A stretch of 64,000 nucleotides of DNA from Microbacterium sp. B35-30 (GCF_010634855.1 NZ_MWLQ01000018.1:1-64000); one strand, 5' to 3'; counted from the stretch's first letter, positions 33,384-42,372 are shown. Translations and numbers: made by a program. The notes: generated by a model not told the origin, from the letters alone.

Positions 33384-33841
33384 GCGCCCTCGAGCCCGGG
33401 CTCGAGTTCGTGTTCGAGCTGAGGGTCGCGGTGTCCGAGCCGATCCGCGTCGGGCGCACGGCATCCGAGGATCTCAACGTGACGCCCATCGTCGGCGGCA
33501 CCGTCGTAGGGCCGCGGCTGAACGGACGCGTGCTGGGGGTCGGCGCCGACTGGTGGGTGACGCGGGGCGCGACCACGCAGCTCGACGCGCGCTACCTGAT
33601 CGAGGCAGACGACGGCGCGGCCGTCGACGTCGTCAACCGCGGCTACTGGCACGCCGGCGAAGACGTCGAGCGGCGCCTCTACGCCGGCGAGGACGTCGGT
33701 GAGGACGAGCTGTACTACCGCACCGCCTTCGTGTTCCAGACCGGTGCCGAGGCGCACCGCTGGCTCACCGAGGCGCAGTTCGTCGGCTACGCGCGGCCCG
33801 AGCCCGGGCACGTCTGCATCCGGGTGTTCCGCGTGCGCTGA
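33380..33841 (+). CDS. DUF3237 domain protein, copy 2
   Basis: A 153-residue DUF3237 protein with the same landmarks as the copy at 25548: LEFVFELRV, TPIVGGTVVGP, LDARYLIEADDGAAVDVVNRGYW, YYRTAFVFQTG and HRWLTEAQFVGYAR. By eye about half of the positions match without gaps. It is coupled by ATGA to the amidase gene, just as copy 1 is coupled to the CocE hydrolase. Each hydrolase therefore has its own DUF3237 partner, suggesting a role in substrate or product handling. Exact function unknown. Confidence 0.85.
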   Translation: MSALEPGLEFVFELRVAVSEPIRVGRTASEDLNVTPIVGGTVVGPRLNGRVLGVGADWWVTRGATTQLDARYLIEADDGAAVDVVNRGYWHAGEDVERRLYAGEDVGEDELYYRTAFVFQTGAEAHRWLTEAQFVGYARPEPGHVCIRVFRVR

Positions 33842-33951
33842 CGCTCACCGATGCTCGAGGCGGGCATTACCCGCGGCCTTTCGCGGAGTCAACCCCGTGC
33901 CCCGGCACCGCTCGGTTTCGTACGGTGGCTGTTCCAGTGAAAGGAGCCGTC

Positions 33952-34425
33952 ATGGCGACCAGCATTGTGACAGCAGAGATCGACGTGGATGCCCCGATCC
34001 GGGCCGTCTACGACCAGTGGACCCAGTTCGAGGAGTTCCCGCGCTTCATGTCCGCGGTGGAGCGCATCGACCAGCTCGACGACCAGCGCACCCACTGGAT
34101 CGTGAACATCGGGGGAGTGGAGCGCGAGTTCGACGCCACCATCACCGATCAGGTGCCCGACGACCACATCTCGTGGGCGAGCCACGGTGAGAAGCTCCAC
34201 ACCGGCCGTGTCAGCTTCGTGCCGGCGGGCGACGGCACTCGGGTCTCCCTCGAGATGACCTGGGTGCCCGAGTCCTTCACGGAGAAGGCCGGCGCCGCGC
34301 TCGGCATCGACGAGCGGGCCGCGAAGAAGGACCTCGAGCGCTTCAAGGAGTTCATCGAGGAGCGCGGCCGTGAGACGGGCGGCTGGCGCGGCGAGATCCA
34401 CGGCGGGTCCACCCGCGAGGTCTGA
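33952..34425 (+). CDS. SRPBCC family protein (START-like cyclase/dehydrase type)
   Basis: A 157-residue protein with the polyketide_cyc/SRPBCC fold: IDVDAPIRAVYDQWTQFEEFPRFMSAVERI at the start is the family's classical opening, and VSLEMTWVP and the long C-terminal helix follow. Such proteins bind hydrophobic ligands in a deep pocket and are often stress-related in actinobacteria. The ATG at 33952 is preceded by GAAAGGAG, so it was preferred over in-frame GTG codons up to 27 bases earlier. It stands alone before an acidic hypothetical gene. Confidence 0.82.
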   Translation: MATSIVTAEIDVDAPIRAVYDQWTQFEEFPRFMSAVERIDQLDDQRTHWIVNIGGVEREFDATITDQVPDDHISWASHGEKLHTGRVSFVPAGDGTRVSLEMTWVPESFTEKAGAALGIDERAAKKDLERFKEFIEERGRETGGWRGEIHGGSTREV

Positions 34426-34467
34426 CCCGCCGCGCGTCTGAATCCCGCTCGAGGAGAGGAGAACCCG

Positions 34468-34815
34468 ATGTCCGACAGCCTTCCCGCCGACATTCCGCCG
34501 GCACCCGACGGCCAGGTCGGGGAGCAGGTCGGCGTGCAGCCGCTCCGCGACCGCGACACGTCGATCGAACCCGACCCCACCCGCGACCCCGCGCAGGCCG
34601 AGTGGGATCGCACGACCGCGCTCGACGCCGGCGAGGACCCGGACGTCGAGACGGCGACCGGTGACGACCCGGCGCATCTGCCCTCCGACGGCGACGATGT
34701 GCCGCGTGAGGATCTGCCGTCGGCGGCGCTGCAGCCCGATACCCAGGGCTTCAGCCCGGAAATCGCGGAGCTCGGGGACGCAGGGCAGGGCGACCTCGCG
34801 CCCGAGGACTACTAG
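34468..34815 (+). CDS. acidic, probably disordered hypothetical protein
   Basis: A 115-residue protein very rich in Asp, Glu, Pro and Ala, without hydrophobic core segments, so it is probably intrinsically disordered. A GAGGAGAGGAG ribosome site eight bases before the ATG and a start close to the SRPBCC gene support real expression. I do not recognise it. Similar small acidic proteins in Microbacteriaceae are linked to stress but no motif here proves that. It is followed after nine bases by the glycosyltransferase gene. Confidence 0.6.
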   Translation: MSDSLPADIPPAPDGQVGEQVGVQPLRDRDTSIEPDPTRDPAQAEWDRTTALDAGEDPDVETATGDDPAHLPSDGDDVPREDLPSAALQPDTQGFSPEIAELGDAGQGDLAPEDY

Positions 34816-34824
34816 GCAGCCGAC

Positions 34825-35862
34825 GTGCGCATCCTCCTGTGGCCGATCCACGGCGGCTACACCGACGCCTTCGTCCGCGGTGAGCACGAGTACCTCCTGC
34901 CGGTGCGCGACGTCCGTCCCGGCGAGGACGACGGCGTCAGCGGCTGGGGATGGCAACGAGCCCGCGCCGTCGCCTTCGACGCCCTGCGCGCCGAACACAT
35001 CGACGCCGTGGTCCTGCAGCGCCCGGAAGAGATCGAGCTGGTCGAGACGCTGACGGGCCGGGTACCCGGCCGTGATCTGCCGGCGGTCTATCTCGAGCAC
35101 AACACGCCCGGTCCGGCGGCGTTCACCACGCGGCATCCGCTCGCCGACCAGCGCGACATCCCGATCGTCCATGTCACGCACTTCAACCGGCTGTTCTGGG
35201 ACAACGGCGTGGCGCCGACGACGGTGGTCGAGCACGGCGTGCCCGATCCGGGTCCGCTCTACTCCGGAGAGCTGGCCCGGATCGGCGTCGTCGTGAACGA
35301 GCCGGTGCGGCGGTGGCGTGCCACCGGAACCGACCTGCTGCCCGCGTTCACCCGCGAGGCGCCGCTCGACGTGTTCGGCATCGACGCCGGCCGGCTCGCG
35401 GACGCGTTCGACGACGATCCTGCGATCGTCGGGGTGGAGAGCCTGGCGCCGCAGCGACTGCACGCCGAGCTCGCCCGGCGCCGCGTGTATCTGCATCCGT
35501 TCCGGTGGACCTCGCTCGGGCTGTCGCTGATCGAGGCGATGCATCTCGGGATGCCGGTGGTCGCGCTCGCGACGACCGAGGCCGTGCGGGCCGTGGCAGC
35601 GGGCACAGGGGTCGTCTCGACGGACATCGACGACCTGCGCCGAGCTGCTCGCGCCTTCCTGGAGGAGCCGGAGTGGGCTGCGGAGGTGGGCGCGCGGGCG
35701 CGTGAGCACGCCCTGGCGCACTACGGCCTGCCGGCGTTCCTCGCCCGCTGGGACGAGGTGCTGCTCGAGGCCATCGCGGCCCGGCCAGGCCCCGGCGTGG
35801 TCTACGCGAACGCGAACAGCGGCGGGAACGCCACGACGACGATCGACGCCCACGCCAGGTAG
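34825..35862 (+). CDS. glycosyltransferase, GT4-like
   Basis: A 345-residue protein with the C-terminal GT-B signature: RVYLHPFRWTSLGLSLIEAMHLGMPVVALATTEA, a GT4 donor-binding motif with the conserved E in SLIEAM. The N-terminal half begins MRILLWPIHGGYTDAFVRG and contains YLEHNTPGP, as in short glycosyltransferases acting near the cell envelope. The donor and acceptor are unknown. Start is GTG. Its 3' end overlaps the convergent membrane-protein gene by 61 bases. Confidence 0.83.
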   Translation: MRILLWPIHGGYTDAFVRGEHEYLLPVRDVRPGEDDGVSGWGWQRARAVAFDALRAEHIDAVVLQRPEEIELVETLTGRVPGRDLPAVYLEHNTPGPAAFTTRHPLADQRDIPIVHVTHFNRLFWDNGVAPTTVVEHGVPDPGPLYSGELARIGVVVNEPVRRWRATGTDLLPAFTREAPLDVFGIDAGRLADAFDDDPAIVGVESLAPQRLHAELARRRVYLHPFRWTSLGLSLIEAMHLGMPVVALATTEAVRAVAAGTGVVSTDIDDLRRAARAFLEEPEWAAEVGARAREHALAHYGLPAFLARWDEVLLEAIAARPGPGVVYANANSGGNATTTIDAHAR

Positions 35863-37178
35863 ACCGGGAGGAAGCCGGTCTGCCACCGCTCCAGCCGCTC
35901 GAACGGAGCGCGGCGCATCGTGAAGCGCAGCTGCAGCCAGGCCGCGCCGGCGAGGTTCGCGAACAGGATCACATTGAGTCCGAGCGAGGCGAGCTTGTTG
36001 GGACTCGCCCCCCATTCCGCGATGCGGCCGATCATCGCCACGAGCACCATGATGTCGACGACGAGCGCCGCCACGACCATGACCAGCTGCAGCCGGTCGA
36101 ACAACGACGGCGGGGCGAGCGGCTCGCGGGCCGACAACGCGTACAGCAGCAGTCCCACGACGACCACGAGCACGATGTCGAAGAGGATCAGCAGGTCGCG
36201 CTGACCGAACGCCTCGGTCTCGCCGCCGTCGACGAGGCTTCCCTGCAGGAACCCGGCGACGATGAAGGCGAGCAGCAGCAGGGTGAACAGCGGTGTGAAC
36301 AGTTTCGTCAGCACCGGCGCGATGTTCTCGATCACGCTCTGCTTCGCCTCGACCAGCCATGCGGAGATCACGACCGCGCCCGCGACGCCGCACGGCACCA
36401 TGAACTCCTCGACGAACCACTCCGCGTCGAGGCTGATCGCCGAGAACACGCCCATCGTGAGAGCGACGAGCACGCCGCCGCCGAGGGCGATGAGGGCGAG
36501 GTACACCAGCCATTCGCCAGTGAACCTGATGAAGTCCATGCGCGAACGACTCGATCGCACCCGGCCGTCGACGTAGGCGATGCCGGTCACGATCCAGAGC
36601 GCAACGGCGACGTGGGTGGCCGCCAGCACGAGCGTCGCGCCGTCCGGAGCGAAGGGATAGACCGCCATCACGACGGCGGCGATCGCGAACGGCACGCCGA
36701 CCATCGCGATCGTGGGCACCGACGCCCTGCGACGCACCAGGAAGTACGTCGCGAGGAACGGCAGCACGAGCAGCGCGGCGAAGCGCGCGTAGAAGTCGCC
36801 GTCTTCACCGAAACGGATGCCGAACAGGGCCGGGATCTTGATCGCCAGGGCCGCGGCGACCGCCAGCCCGACGGCGAGTACGAGCCCGCCGGTGCGCGGC
36901 GCGCGGGACTCGCCGGGGATCATGAGCTGCTTCCACAGCCGGTCGGAGTGCTCGCGGGCGAACTCGCGCGACAGGTCGTCGAGGCCGCCGAGCCGCTTCA
37001 CGGCGACGAGGAAGGACTCATCGGCGTCGAGACCGGATGCCGCGAGCCGGTCGATCTGCCCGCGCAGATGGTCTTCGAGCTCGTCGACGTCGCGCCCGTC
37101 GATCGCCTCGGGGCGCGAGACGTACGCCCGCCACGCCGAGATCTGGTCTTCGATGCGGGGTTCGAGGTGATCCGCCAT
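35802..37178 (-). CDS. membrane protein with permease prefix domain
   Basis: A 458-residue membrane protein. The N-terminal 80 residues (EDQISAWRAYVSRPEAIDGRDVDELEDHLRGQIDRLAASGLDADESFLVAVKRLG) are a permease-prefix domain, which in other proteins leads MacB/FtsX-type permeases. About ten transmembrane helices follow. No FtsX motifs are evident, so it is a prefix-domain integral protein of unknown function. It is directly downstream of a PadR regulator (one-base gap); such pairs are common. The start was placed after GGAGGTGCGTGAG. The longer in-frame ORF reaches into the PadR gene. Confidence 0.82.
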   Translation of the reverse strand: MADHLEPRIEDQISAWRAYVSRPEAIDGRDVDELEDHLRGQIDRLAASGLDADESFLVAVKRLGGLDDLSREFAREHSDRLWKQLMIPGESRAPRTGGLVLAVGLAVAAALAIKIPALFGIRFGEDGDFYARFAALLVLPFLATYFLVRRRASVPTIAMVGVPFAIAAVVMAVYPFAPDGATLVLAATHVAVALWIVTGIAYVDGRVRSSRSRMDFIRFTGEWLVYLALIALGGGVLVALTMGVFSAISLDAEWFVEEFMVPCGVAGAVVISAWLVEAKQSVIENIAPVLTKLFTPLFTLLLLAFIVAGFLQGSLVDGGETEAFGQRDLLILFDIVLVVVVGLLLYALSAREPLAPPSLFDRLQLVMVVAALVVDIMVLVAMIGRIAEWGASPNKLASLGLNVILFANLAGAAWLQLRFTMRRAPFERLERWQTGFLPVYLAWASIVVVAFPPLFAFA

Positions 37179-37179
37179 C

Positions 37180-37566
37180 TCACGCACCTCCGAACGCCGG
37201 GGTGCCGGCGAAGTCCGTGCCGCCGTCGCGCTCCGACCACACGCGCTGCAGCGCACGGCTGACCACGGCCCATTGCTGCCGCTGCTCGGCGAACGCCGCG
37301 CGGCCGCTGCTGCTGAGGCGATAGTGCTTGCGCGGGCGACCGCTGGGGGATGCGCCCCACGAGGACTCCACGTGCCCGAGGCGCTCGAGCCGGTGCAGCA
37401 GCGGATAGAGCATGCCGTCGCTCCATTCCAGCTCGCCGCCCGAGAGCTCGCCGACGCGCTGCAGGATCGCGTAGCCGTACGACTCGCCGTCGGCGAGGAT
37501 GCCGAGCACCATCGGCGTCGCCGCGGCGGCGACGAGGTCTTTGCCGATCTTCACATCGTCCTCCAT
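37180..37566 (-). CDS. PadR family transcriptional regulator
   Basis: A 128-residue PadR winged-helix protein: PMVLGILADGESYGYAILQRVGEL and WSDGMLYPLLHRLERLGHVESSWG, then GRPRKHYRLSSSGRAAFAEQ, are the hallmarks. The start ATG at 37566 was preferred over one seven codons upstream that lies in the operator. It probably autorepresses itself and the membrane-protein gene through the CTATGTACATAG palindrome. PadR dimers of the AsnC-like C-terminal helix size are typical at this length. Confidence 0.87.
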   Translation of the reverse strand: MEDDVKIGKDLVAAAATPMVLGILADGESYGYAILQRVGELSGGELEWSDGMLYPLLHRLERLGHVESSWGASPSGRPRKHYRLSSSGRAAFAEQRQQWAVVSRALQRVWSERDGGTDFAGTPAFGGA

Positions 37567-37577
37567 GCGTAGAAGTC

Positions 37578-37589
37578 CTATGTACATAG
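37578..37589 (-). promoter_or_regulatory. PadR-type operator palindrome
   Basis: The perfect 12-base palindrome CTATGTACATAG lies 12 bases upstream of the PadR start codon. Its core ATGTACAT is the known recognition motif of PadR regulators (ATGT-N-ACAT). The related TTGTACTTCT lies next to it. Binding here would block transcription of the regulator and the membrane protein gene behind it. Confidence 0.65.
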
Positions 37590-37726
37590 AAGTACAAGTT
37601 ACCTAGAACTGCAAGGTACGCAGATGACATCGGATGACGGCGCCCGATCGCCACGGGGAATGCGTGTGCCCGCGCCGTGTTCTGATGGAAGGGCGAACCC
37701 ACCGCCTCCCCGGACGAAGGACCTGC

Positions 37727-38479
37727 ATGACCCTCCCCGCGAGCACCCCCGAGACCGTCACCGACGCGCGCTGGCGCGCCGTATCGTCCGACCACGGCGT
37801 CGCCGCGCTCCGGCACACGCATTGGCTCGACGGCGAGGCGCGCGCGTACGACGTCGCCCCGGGACTCTGGCGCGCGGTGGACGGACGGGTGGTCGGCAGT
37901 GGGCTGCGCGCGGACGCACCGGATGCGGCAGCCGACGAGATCGTGCTCGCGCCGGGGGAGCACTTCGACGTCGGACGCCTGCGCCTGAAGGCCATCAGCC
38001 GCGAGGGTGCGCCCGCGCTGCGGGTCTTCGACCCTGAGACACCCGGACGCACGCGGCTGCGCGGCATCCTGTCGTTCCCTCACGACGACGCGTGGGCGAT
38101 CACGGGTGTGTTCCGCCCGGCGGCCGAGGGCCAGATCAACGTCATCCGGAGTGTCGACGGGTACGAGCGGGAAGAGCCCGCGGTCGGCACGATCGCGCTC
38201 GAGGTGGACGGTGCGCCGGTCGAGCTCACGGTCACCGGCGATCCTGCCGAGGGGCTGAGCGCCGTGATCGCGGACGCGACGAGCAACGTCGACGCGTACC
38301 GCTTCCGCTTCCTCGAGATCGACGCGCCGGCCGCCGACGGGTCGGTCACGGTCGACTTCAACAACGCCTACCTGCCGCCGTGCGCCTTCAGCGACCACTA
38401 CGTGTGCCCGCTGCCTCCGGCGAACAACCGTCTCCCCGTGCGCGTCGAGGCGGGGGAGCGCGCGACCGTCGTCGACTGA
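37727..38479 (+). CDS. DUF1684 family protein
   Basis: A 250-residue protein of the DUF1684 family. The diagnostic C-terminal motif is DFNNAYLPPCAFSDHYVCPLPPANNRLPVRVEAGE, with the conserved cysteine pair and PxxNRL. The rest is beta-rich, with no signal peptide or membrane segments. The activity is unknown; the conserved His/Cys cluster suggests metal or cofactor binding. The start ATG at 37727 follows CGAAGGA. An upstream in-frame start would extend into the PadR promoter. Confidence 0.8.
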   Translation: MTLPASTPETVTDARWRAVSSDHGVAALRHTHWLDGEARAYDVAPGLWRAVDGRVVGSGLRADAPDAAADEIVLAPGEHFDVGRLRLKAISREGAPALRVFDPETPGRTRLRGILSFPHDDAWAITGVFRPAAEGQINVIRSVDGYEREEPAVGTIALEVDGAPVELTVTGDPAEGLSAVIADATSNVDAYRFRFLEIDAPAADGSVTVDFNNAYLPPCAFSDHYVCPLPPANNRLPVRVEAGERATVVD

Positions 38480-38608
38480 GCCCGCCCGCGTTCGGGCTGC
38501 CCGACAGCGTTCCGGGCGAAAGCGCCGGTCGCGCCGCGGGCATCGGGGCGAGGACAATGGGGGCCGCAGCCGGAGTGTGTCCGGCGTGGCCTGATCCGAG
38601 GAGCCGAC

Positions 38609-39712
38609 ATGGCCCGTTCCCTCTCCGAGATCCGCGAGCGATCCCGCGAGCGCGCACGTGCGCGAGCTGCGGCGCGCGCCGAGCTGAAGAACACCGCGTA
38701 CGAGATCTTCATCGGCGCGCTGTCGATCCTGTCGATCGTGAACCTGGTGTTCGTCTACGTCATCGCGGGCGACTCGGCGCTCGAACTCGTGCTGTCGGTC
38801 ATGAACGCGCTGTTCAGCGCCATCTTCCTCGGCGACTTCATCTATCGGATCTCGACCGCGCCCTCGCCGGGGCGCTACTTCTTCCGCGGGTTCGGCTGGG
38901 CCGACCTCCTCGCCAGCCTGCCGTTCCCGCAGTTCAAGATCCTGCGCCTGTTCCGGCTGCTGCGGGTGTTCCGGCTCCTGCGCGAGCTGGGCCCGCGGAC
39001 GGTCTGGGCGACGCTCACCCATGACCGCGCCAACAGCGCGCTGATGACCTTGCTCCTGATGGGCGTCCTCGTGCTGCAGTTCGGCAGCATCACGATCCTC
39101 GCTGTCGAAGAGAACGCCGACGGCGCCAACATCACCTCCGCCTCCGACGCGCTCTGGTACACCCTCGTCACGATCTCGACGGTCGGCTACGGCGACCGAT
39201 TCCCGGTGACCAATGCCGGTCGGCTCATCGGCACGCTCATCATCGTCGTCGGCGTCGGCATCTTCGGAACGTTCACCGGGTACCTGGCGAACCTGTTCCT
39301 CGGTCCGGGCAGGGGCGGAGCGGAGGCGGCGGAGACGGATGCCGATGCCGCCGCCGCGACCGACGAACCGGCCGCTCCGACCGATGCCGACGCCGACCAG
39401 CCCTCGCTCGCGCGGCACGCGGCGCACGGCGTCGCCGCCGGGGCCGCGGCGGGTGCCGTCGGCGCCGGTGTGGCGGCCGGGGCGGGGAGCGCGGCCGACG
39501 GCGACGCCGGCGGGTCGACGCTGCCTGTCTCTGAGACTCCGGCGATTCCCGAGCCGGCGGCGGTGCCCGAGCCGGCGGCGATCGTTGAGCCCGCGGCATC
39601 CGGGGCTGCCATCGACGGGGAGGTGACGGCCGAGCGGCTGCGGGCGCTGCTCGTGCAGTCCGAGCAGGCGATGGCCGAGATCAGGCGGCTGCTCGCGGAC
39701 GCCAGGCCCTAG
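38609..39712 (+). CDS. voltage-sensor-type potassium ion channel
   Basis: A 367-residue six-helix channel. The pore has the selectivity filter TVGYGD at residues 191-196, after a pore helix WYTLVTIS. Earlier is an S4-like helix with regularly spaced arginines (KILRLFRLLRVFRLLREL, about 110-127). The N-terminal 27 residues are strongly basic. The C-terminal 110 residues are low-complexity, Ala/Pro/Glu-rich and disordered, then end with a short coiled helix (TAERLRALLVQSEQAMAEIRRLL), a probable oligomerisation or regulatory part. It should conduct potassium. The stop codon shares bases with the convergent LacI gene. Confidence 0.86.
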   Translation: MARSLSEIRERSRERARARAAARAELKNTAYEIFIGALSILSIVNLVFVYVIAGDSALELVLSVMNALFSAIFLGDFIYRISTAPSPGRYFFRGFGWADLLASLPFPQFKILRLFRLLRVFRLLRELGPRTVWATLTHDRANSALMTLLLMGVLVLQFGSITILAVEENADGANITSASDALWYTLVTISTVGYGDRFPVTNAGRLIGTLIIVVGVGIFGTFTGYLANLFLGPGRGGAEAAETDADAAAATDEPAAPTDADADQPSLARHAAHGVAAGAAAGAVGAGVAAGAGSAADGDAGGSTLPVSETPAIPEPAAVPEPAAIVEPAASGAAIDGEVTAERLRALLVQSEQAMAEIRRLLADARP

Positions 39713-40791
39713 GGCGCTGCCGCGGTTCCCACCGAGGGCGGGGCGCTGTCGGCCGCTGCCGGTGCTCGCGGAGATGCCGCCGCCTGCGGGCGGGTCGAGC
39801 TGCGGACGATCAGATGCGTGGGCAGGGGCGTGTCCTCGGTCACGCTGTCAGGCTCTTCGACCGCGATGAGCACCTTCTGCATCATCAGCTCGCCGAGGCT
39901 CGCGAAGTCCTGGCGCACGGTGGTGAGTGCGGGGTAGAGGTAGCCGGCCTCGGGCACGTCGTCGAAGCCGACCACGCTGATGTCCTCCGGCACCCGCAGC
40001 CCGCGCTCGCGCAGCGCCGACAGCAGGCCGATCGACATGTGGTCGTTCGAGGCGAACACGGCGGTGCCGGACGAGATGTCGAGGTCGGCGCCGAGCCGGT
40101 AGCCGCTCGCGGCCGACCAGTCGCCGTGTCGCGGCTCGACGACTTCGAGGCGGTGGGAGGCCAGCTCGTCGCGCCACCCGCGGATGCGTTCGAGGGCGTC
40201 GGGGGCGCGCTGCGGCCCGGCAAGGTGGAGGATCCGCGTGTGGCCGAGCTCGGCCAGGTGCCGCACCGCCGAGCGCGCACCGCGGTACTGGTCGATCGAG
40301 ACGATCAGCGGACTGCGCCGGGCGGTGGCGGCAGCGGCCACCACCGGGATGCTGAGGTCCAGGCCTCGCACGACCTCGAGCACACCGACATCCACCACGA
40401 TCAGCACGATCGCGTCGACCCGCTGCCGGAGCAGCGACTCGATCACCGATCGCACGGCGGCCGGGTCGGGGTCGAGAGCGCTCACCGTCTCGACGCTGTA
40501 GCGCTCGGCCCGTGCGGCGAAGTTGAAGGCGGTCGCGACCGAGGTCGGGCCGTAGTCCGACACACCTGGTGCGACGAGCCCGATGGTGCGGGTGCGGCGC
40601 GTGACGAGAGCCCGTGCGGCGGGGGAGGGGCTGTACCGCAGCTGCGCGATCGCCTGCTCCACGCGTGCGCGGGTGGCGGGGCGGACGTTGGGCAGGTCGT
40701 TGAGCACCCGCGAGACCGTCTGGTGGGAGACGCCCGCGAGCCGGGCCACGTCGAAGATGTTCGCGGACCGCGCCGGCTTGTCGTCGGTCAT
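39709..40791 (-). CDS. LacI family repressor of the sugar ABC operon
   Basis: A 360-residue LacI/GalR regulator. The helix-turn-helix is NIFDVARLAGVSHQTVSRVLND (residues 11-32), followed by hinge and periplasmic-binding-protein-like effector domain (VFASNDHMSIGLL, PEDISVVGFDD). It is the last gene of a six-gene operon for a sugar importer. Two LacI-type palindromes precede the operon, so it likely represses its own operon until the sugar arrives. The start overlaps the preceding ATPase gene's stop by four bases. The C terminus has an unusual Ala/Pro-rich tail. Confidence 0.9.
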   Translation of the reverse strand: MTDDKPARSANIFDVARLAGVSHQTVSRVLNDLPNVRPATRARVEQAIAQLRYSPSPAARALVTRRTRTIGLVAPGVSDYGPTSVATAFNFAARAERYSVETVSALDPDPAAVRSVIESLLRQRVDAIVLIVVDVGVLEVVRGLDLSIPVVAAAATARRSPLIVSIDQYRGARSAVRHLAELGHTRILHLAGPQRAPDALERIRGWRDELASHRLEVVEPRHGDWSAASGYRLGADLDISSGTAVFASNDHMSIGLLSALRERGLRVPEDISVVGFDDVPEAGYLYPALTTVRQDFASLGELMMQKVLIAVEEPDSVTEDTPLPTHLIVRSSTRPQAAASPRAPAAADSAPPSVGTAAAP

Positions 40792-42323
40792 CGCGCCGCC
40801 TCGTCGTCGTCGTCGGCGTCGTCGGCCTGTGCCACGAGCGCCATGAGCGACTCGACGGTGAGCGTCTCGGAGGGGAGGGTGTCGACGACGCGGCCCCCGC
40901 GGAGGATCGCGACGCGGCTCGCCACGCGCAGCACCTCCTCGAGCTCCGCCGAGATGAAGACCACCGACAGCCCGTTGTCGGCGAGCTCTCCCACGAGGTT
41001 CTGGATCTCGACCTTGGCGCCGACGTCGATGCCCCGCGTCGGCTCATCGAGGACGAGCACGCGCGGGGACAGTGCGAGCAGGCGTGCCAGCAGCACCTTC
41101 TGCTGATTGCCGCCCGACAGTGTGCCCGCGGGACGGTCCGGATCGGCCGGCCGGATGTCGAGCGCCTCGATCCAGCTCATCGCCAGCTCCCGGCGCCGCT
41201 GATCCCGGATGCGCCGGAACACGCCTCGCTCGGCCTGCAGCGCGAGCGTGATGTTGTCCTGCACGCTCAGCTCGCTGATGATGCCCTCGGTGCGCCGGTT
41301 CTCCGATGAATAGACGACGCCGAACGCGATGGCCTCGCGAGGGCTGCGCGGGTCCACGCGTCGGCCGCTGATCGTGATGATCCCGGCGTCCAGCCGGTCG
41401 GCGCCGGTGATGGCGCGGGCCAGTTCCGTGCGTCCCGAGCCGAGGAGCCCCGCGAGCCCGAGCACCTCGCCCTCGTGCAGGTCGAGGTCGGCCTCGGCGA
41501 TGCCGGGAGCGACCGTCACCCCTTCCGCGGTGAGGAGAGCGGATGCCTCCTCCGGCGCGGCGTCGACGCGGTCGCGTGTGCCGAGGTCGGAGAGGCTGCG
41601 CCCGAGCATCTTCTCGACGAGATCGATCCGCAGCAGCTCCGTGGGCACGTACTCGCCGACGAGCCTGCCGCCGCGGAGGACGGTGATGCGGTCGGCGATC
41701 TCGTAGACCTGGTCGAGGAAGTGGGAGATGAAGATGATGGCGACGCCGCGCTCCTTGAGGTCGCGGATCACACGGAAGAGCTCGGCCACCTCGTCGATGT
41801 CGAGGCTCGACGTGGGCTCGTCGAGCACCAGCACCCGCACGTCGATCGAGATCGCGCGGGCGATGGCGACGAGCTGCTGGACGGCGAGCGAGTGGCTTCC
41901 CAGCATCGACGCCGGATCGATCGTCAGCCCGAGCCCCGACAGCACCCCCGCGGCGCGCTCGCGCATCGCCGACCAGTGGATGGTGCCGAACCGGCGCGGT
42001 TCGCGACCGAGGCAGATGTTCTCGGCCACCGTGAGATTCGGCAGCAGGTCGATCTCCTGGTAGACCGTGCTGACCCCCGCCCGCAGCGCATCGGCCGGCG
42101 TGGCGAAGCGGACGGCATCCCCATCGAGTTCGATGCGCCCGGCATCCAGGTGCAGCGCCCCGGTGAGGGCTTTGATGAGCGTCGACTTGCCGGCGCCGTT
42201 CTCTCCCATGAGGGAGTGCACCTCGCCCGGGAACACGCGGAAGCGCACGTCGTCGAGCGCGGTCTCCGCGCCGAACCTTACCGTCGCCCCGGTGAGTTCC
42301 ATGAGCGGACGCCGCTCGTCCAT
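40788..42323 (-). CDS. sugar ABC transporter ATP-binding protein, second copy
   Basis: A 511-residue double-domain ATPase of the RbsA/YtfR type. Walker A is MGENGAGKSTLIKALTGA, and the YtfR-like VYQEIDLLPNLTVAENICLGREPR follows; the second half has the degenerate Walker A of the family (GLLGSGRTELARAI) and signature LSGGNQQKVLLAR. It closely resembles the ATPase at 44468-46000, suggesting a tandem duplication within this operon. It may work with the same permeases or with a second system. It starts 49 bases after the permease stop and is coupled to LacI. Confidence 0.9.
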   Translation of the reverse strand: MDERRPLMELTGATVRFGAETALDDVRFRVFPGEVHSLMGENGAGKSTLIKALTGALHLDAGRIELDGDAVRFATPADALRAGVSTVYQEIDLLPNLTVAENICLGREPRRFGTIHWSAMRERAAGVLSGLGLTIDPASMLGSHSLAVQQLVAIARAISIDVRVLVLDEPTSSLDIDEVAELFRVIRDLKERGVAIIFISHFLDQVYEIADRITVLRGGRLVGEYVPTELLRIDLVEKMLGRSLSDLGTRDRVDAAPEEASALLTAEGVTVAPGIAEADLDLHEGEVLGLAGLLGSGRTELARAITGADRLDAGIITISGRRVDPRSPREAIAFGVVYSSENRRTEGIISELSVQDNITLALQAERGVFRRIRDQRRRELAMSWIEALDIRPADPDRPAGTLSGGNQQKVLLARLLALSPRVLVLDEPTRGIDVGAKVEIQNLVGELADNGLSVVFISAELEEVLRVASRVAILRGGRVVDTLPSETLTVESLMALVAQADDADDDDEAAR

Positions 42324-42372
42324 CCCGCCATTATGTCGCGAGACGCGAACGGGTCCGCTCATGGCACTCGGG

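Noticed and set aside
33889-36513. Leftward 874-codon open frame over the SRPBCC, acidic-protein and glycosyltransferase genes
   Set aside because: No domain motifs, crosses three well-supported genes and several promoters.
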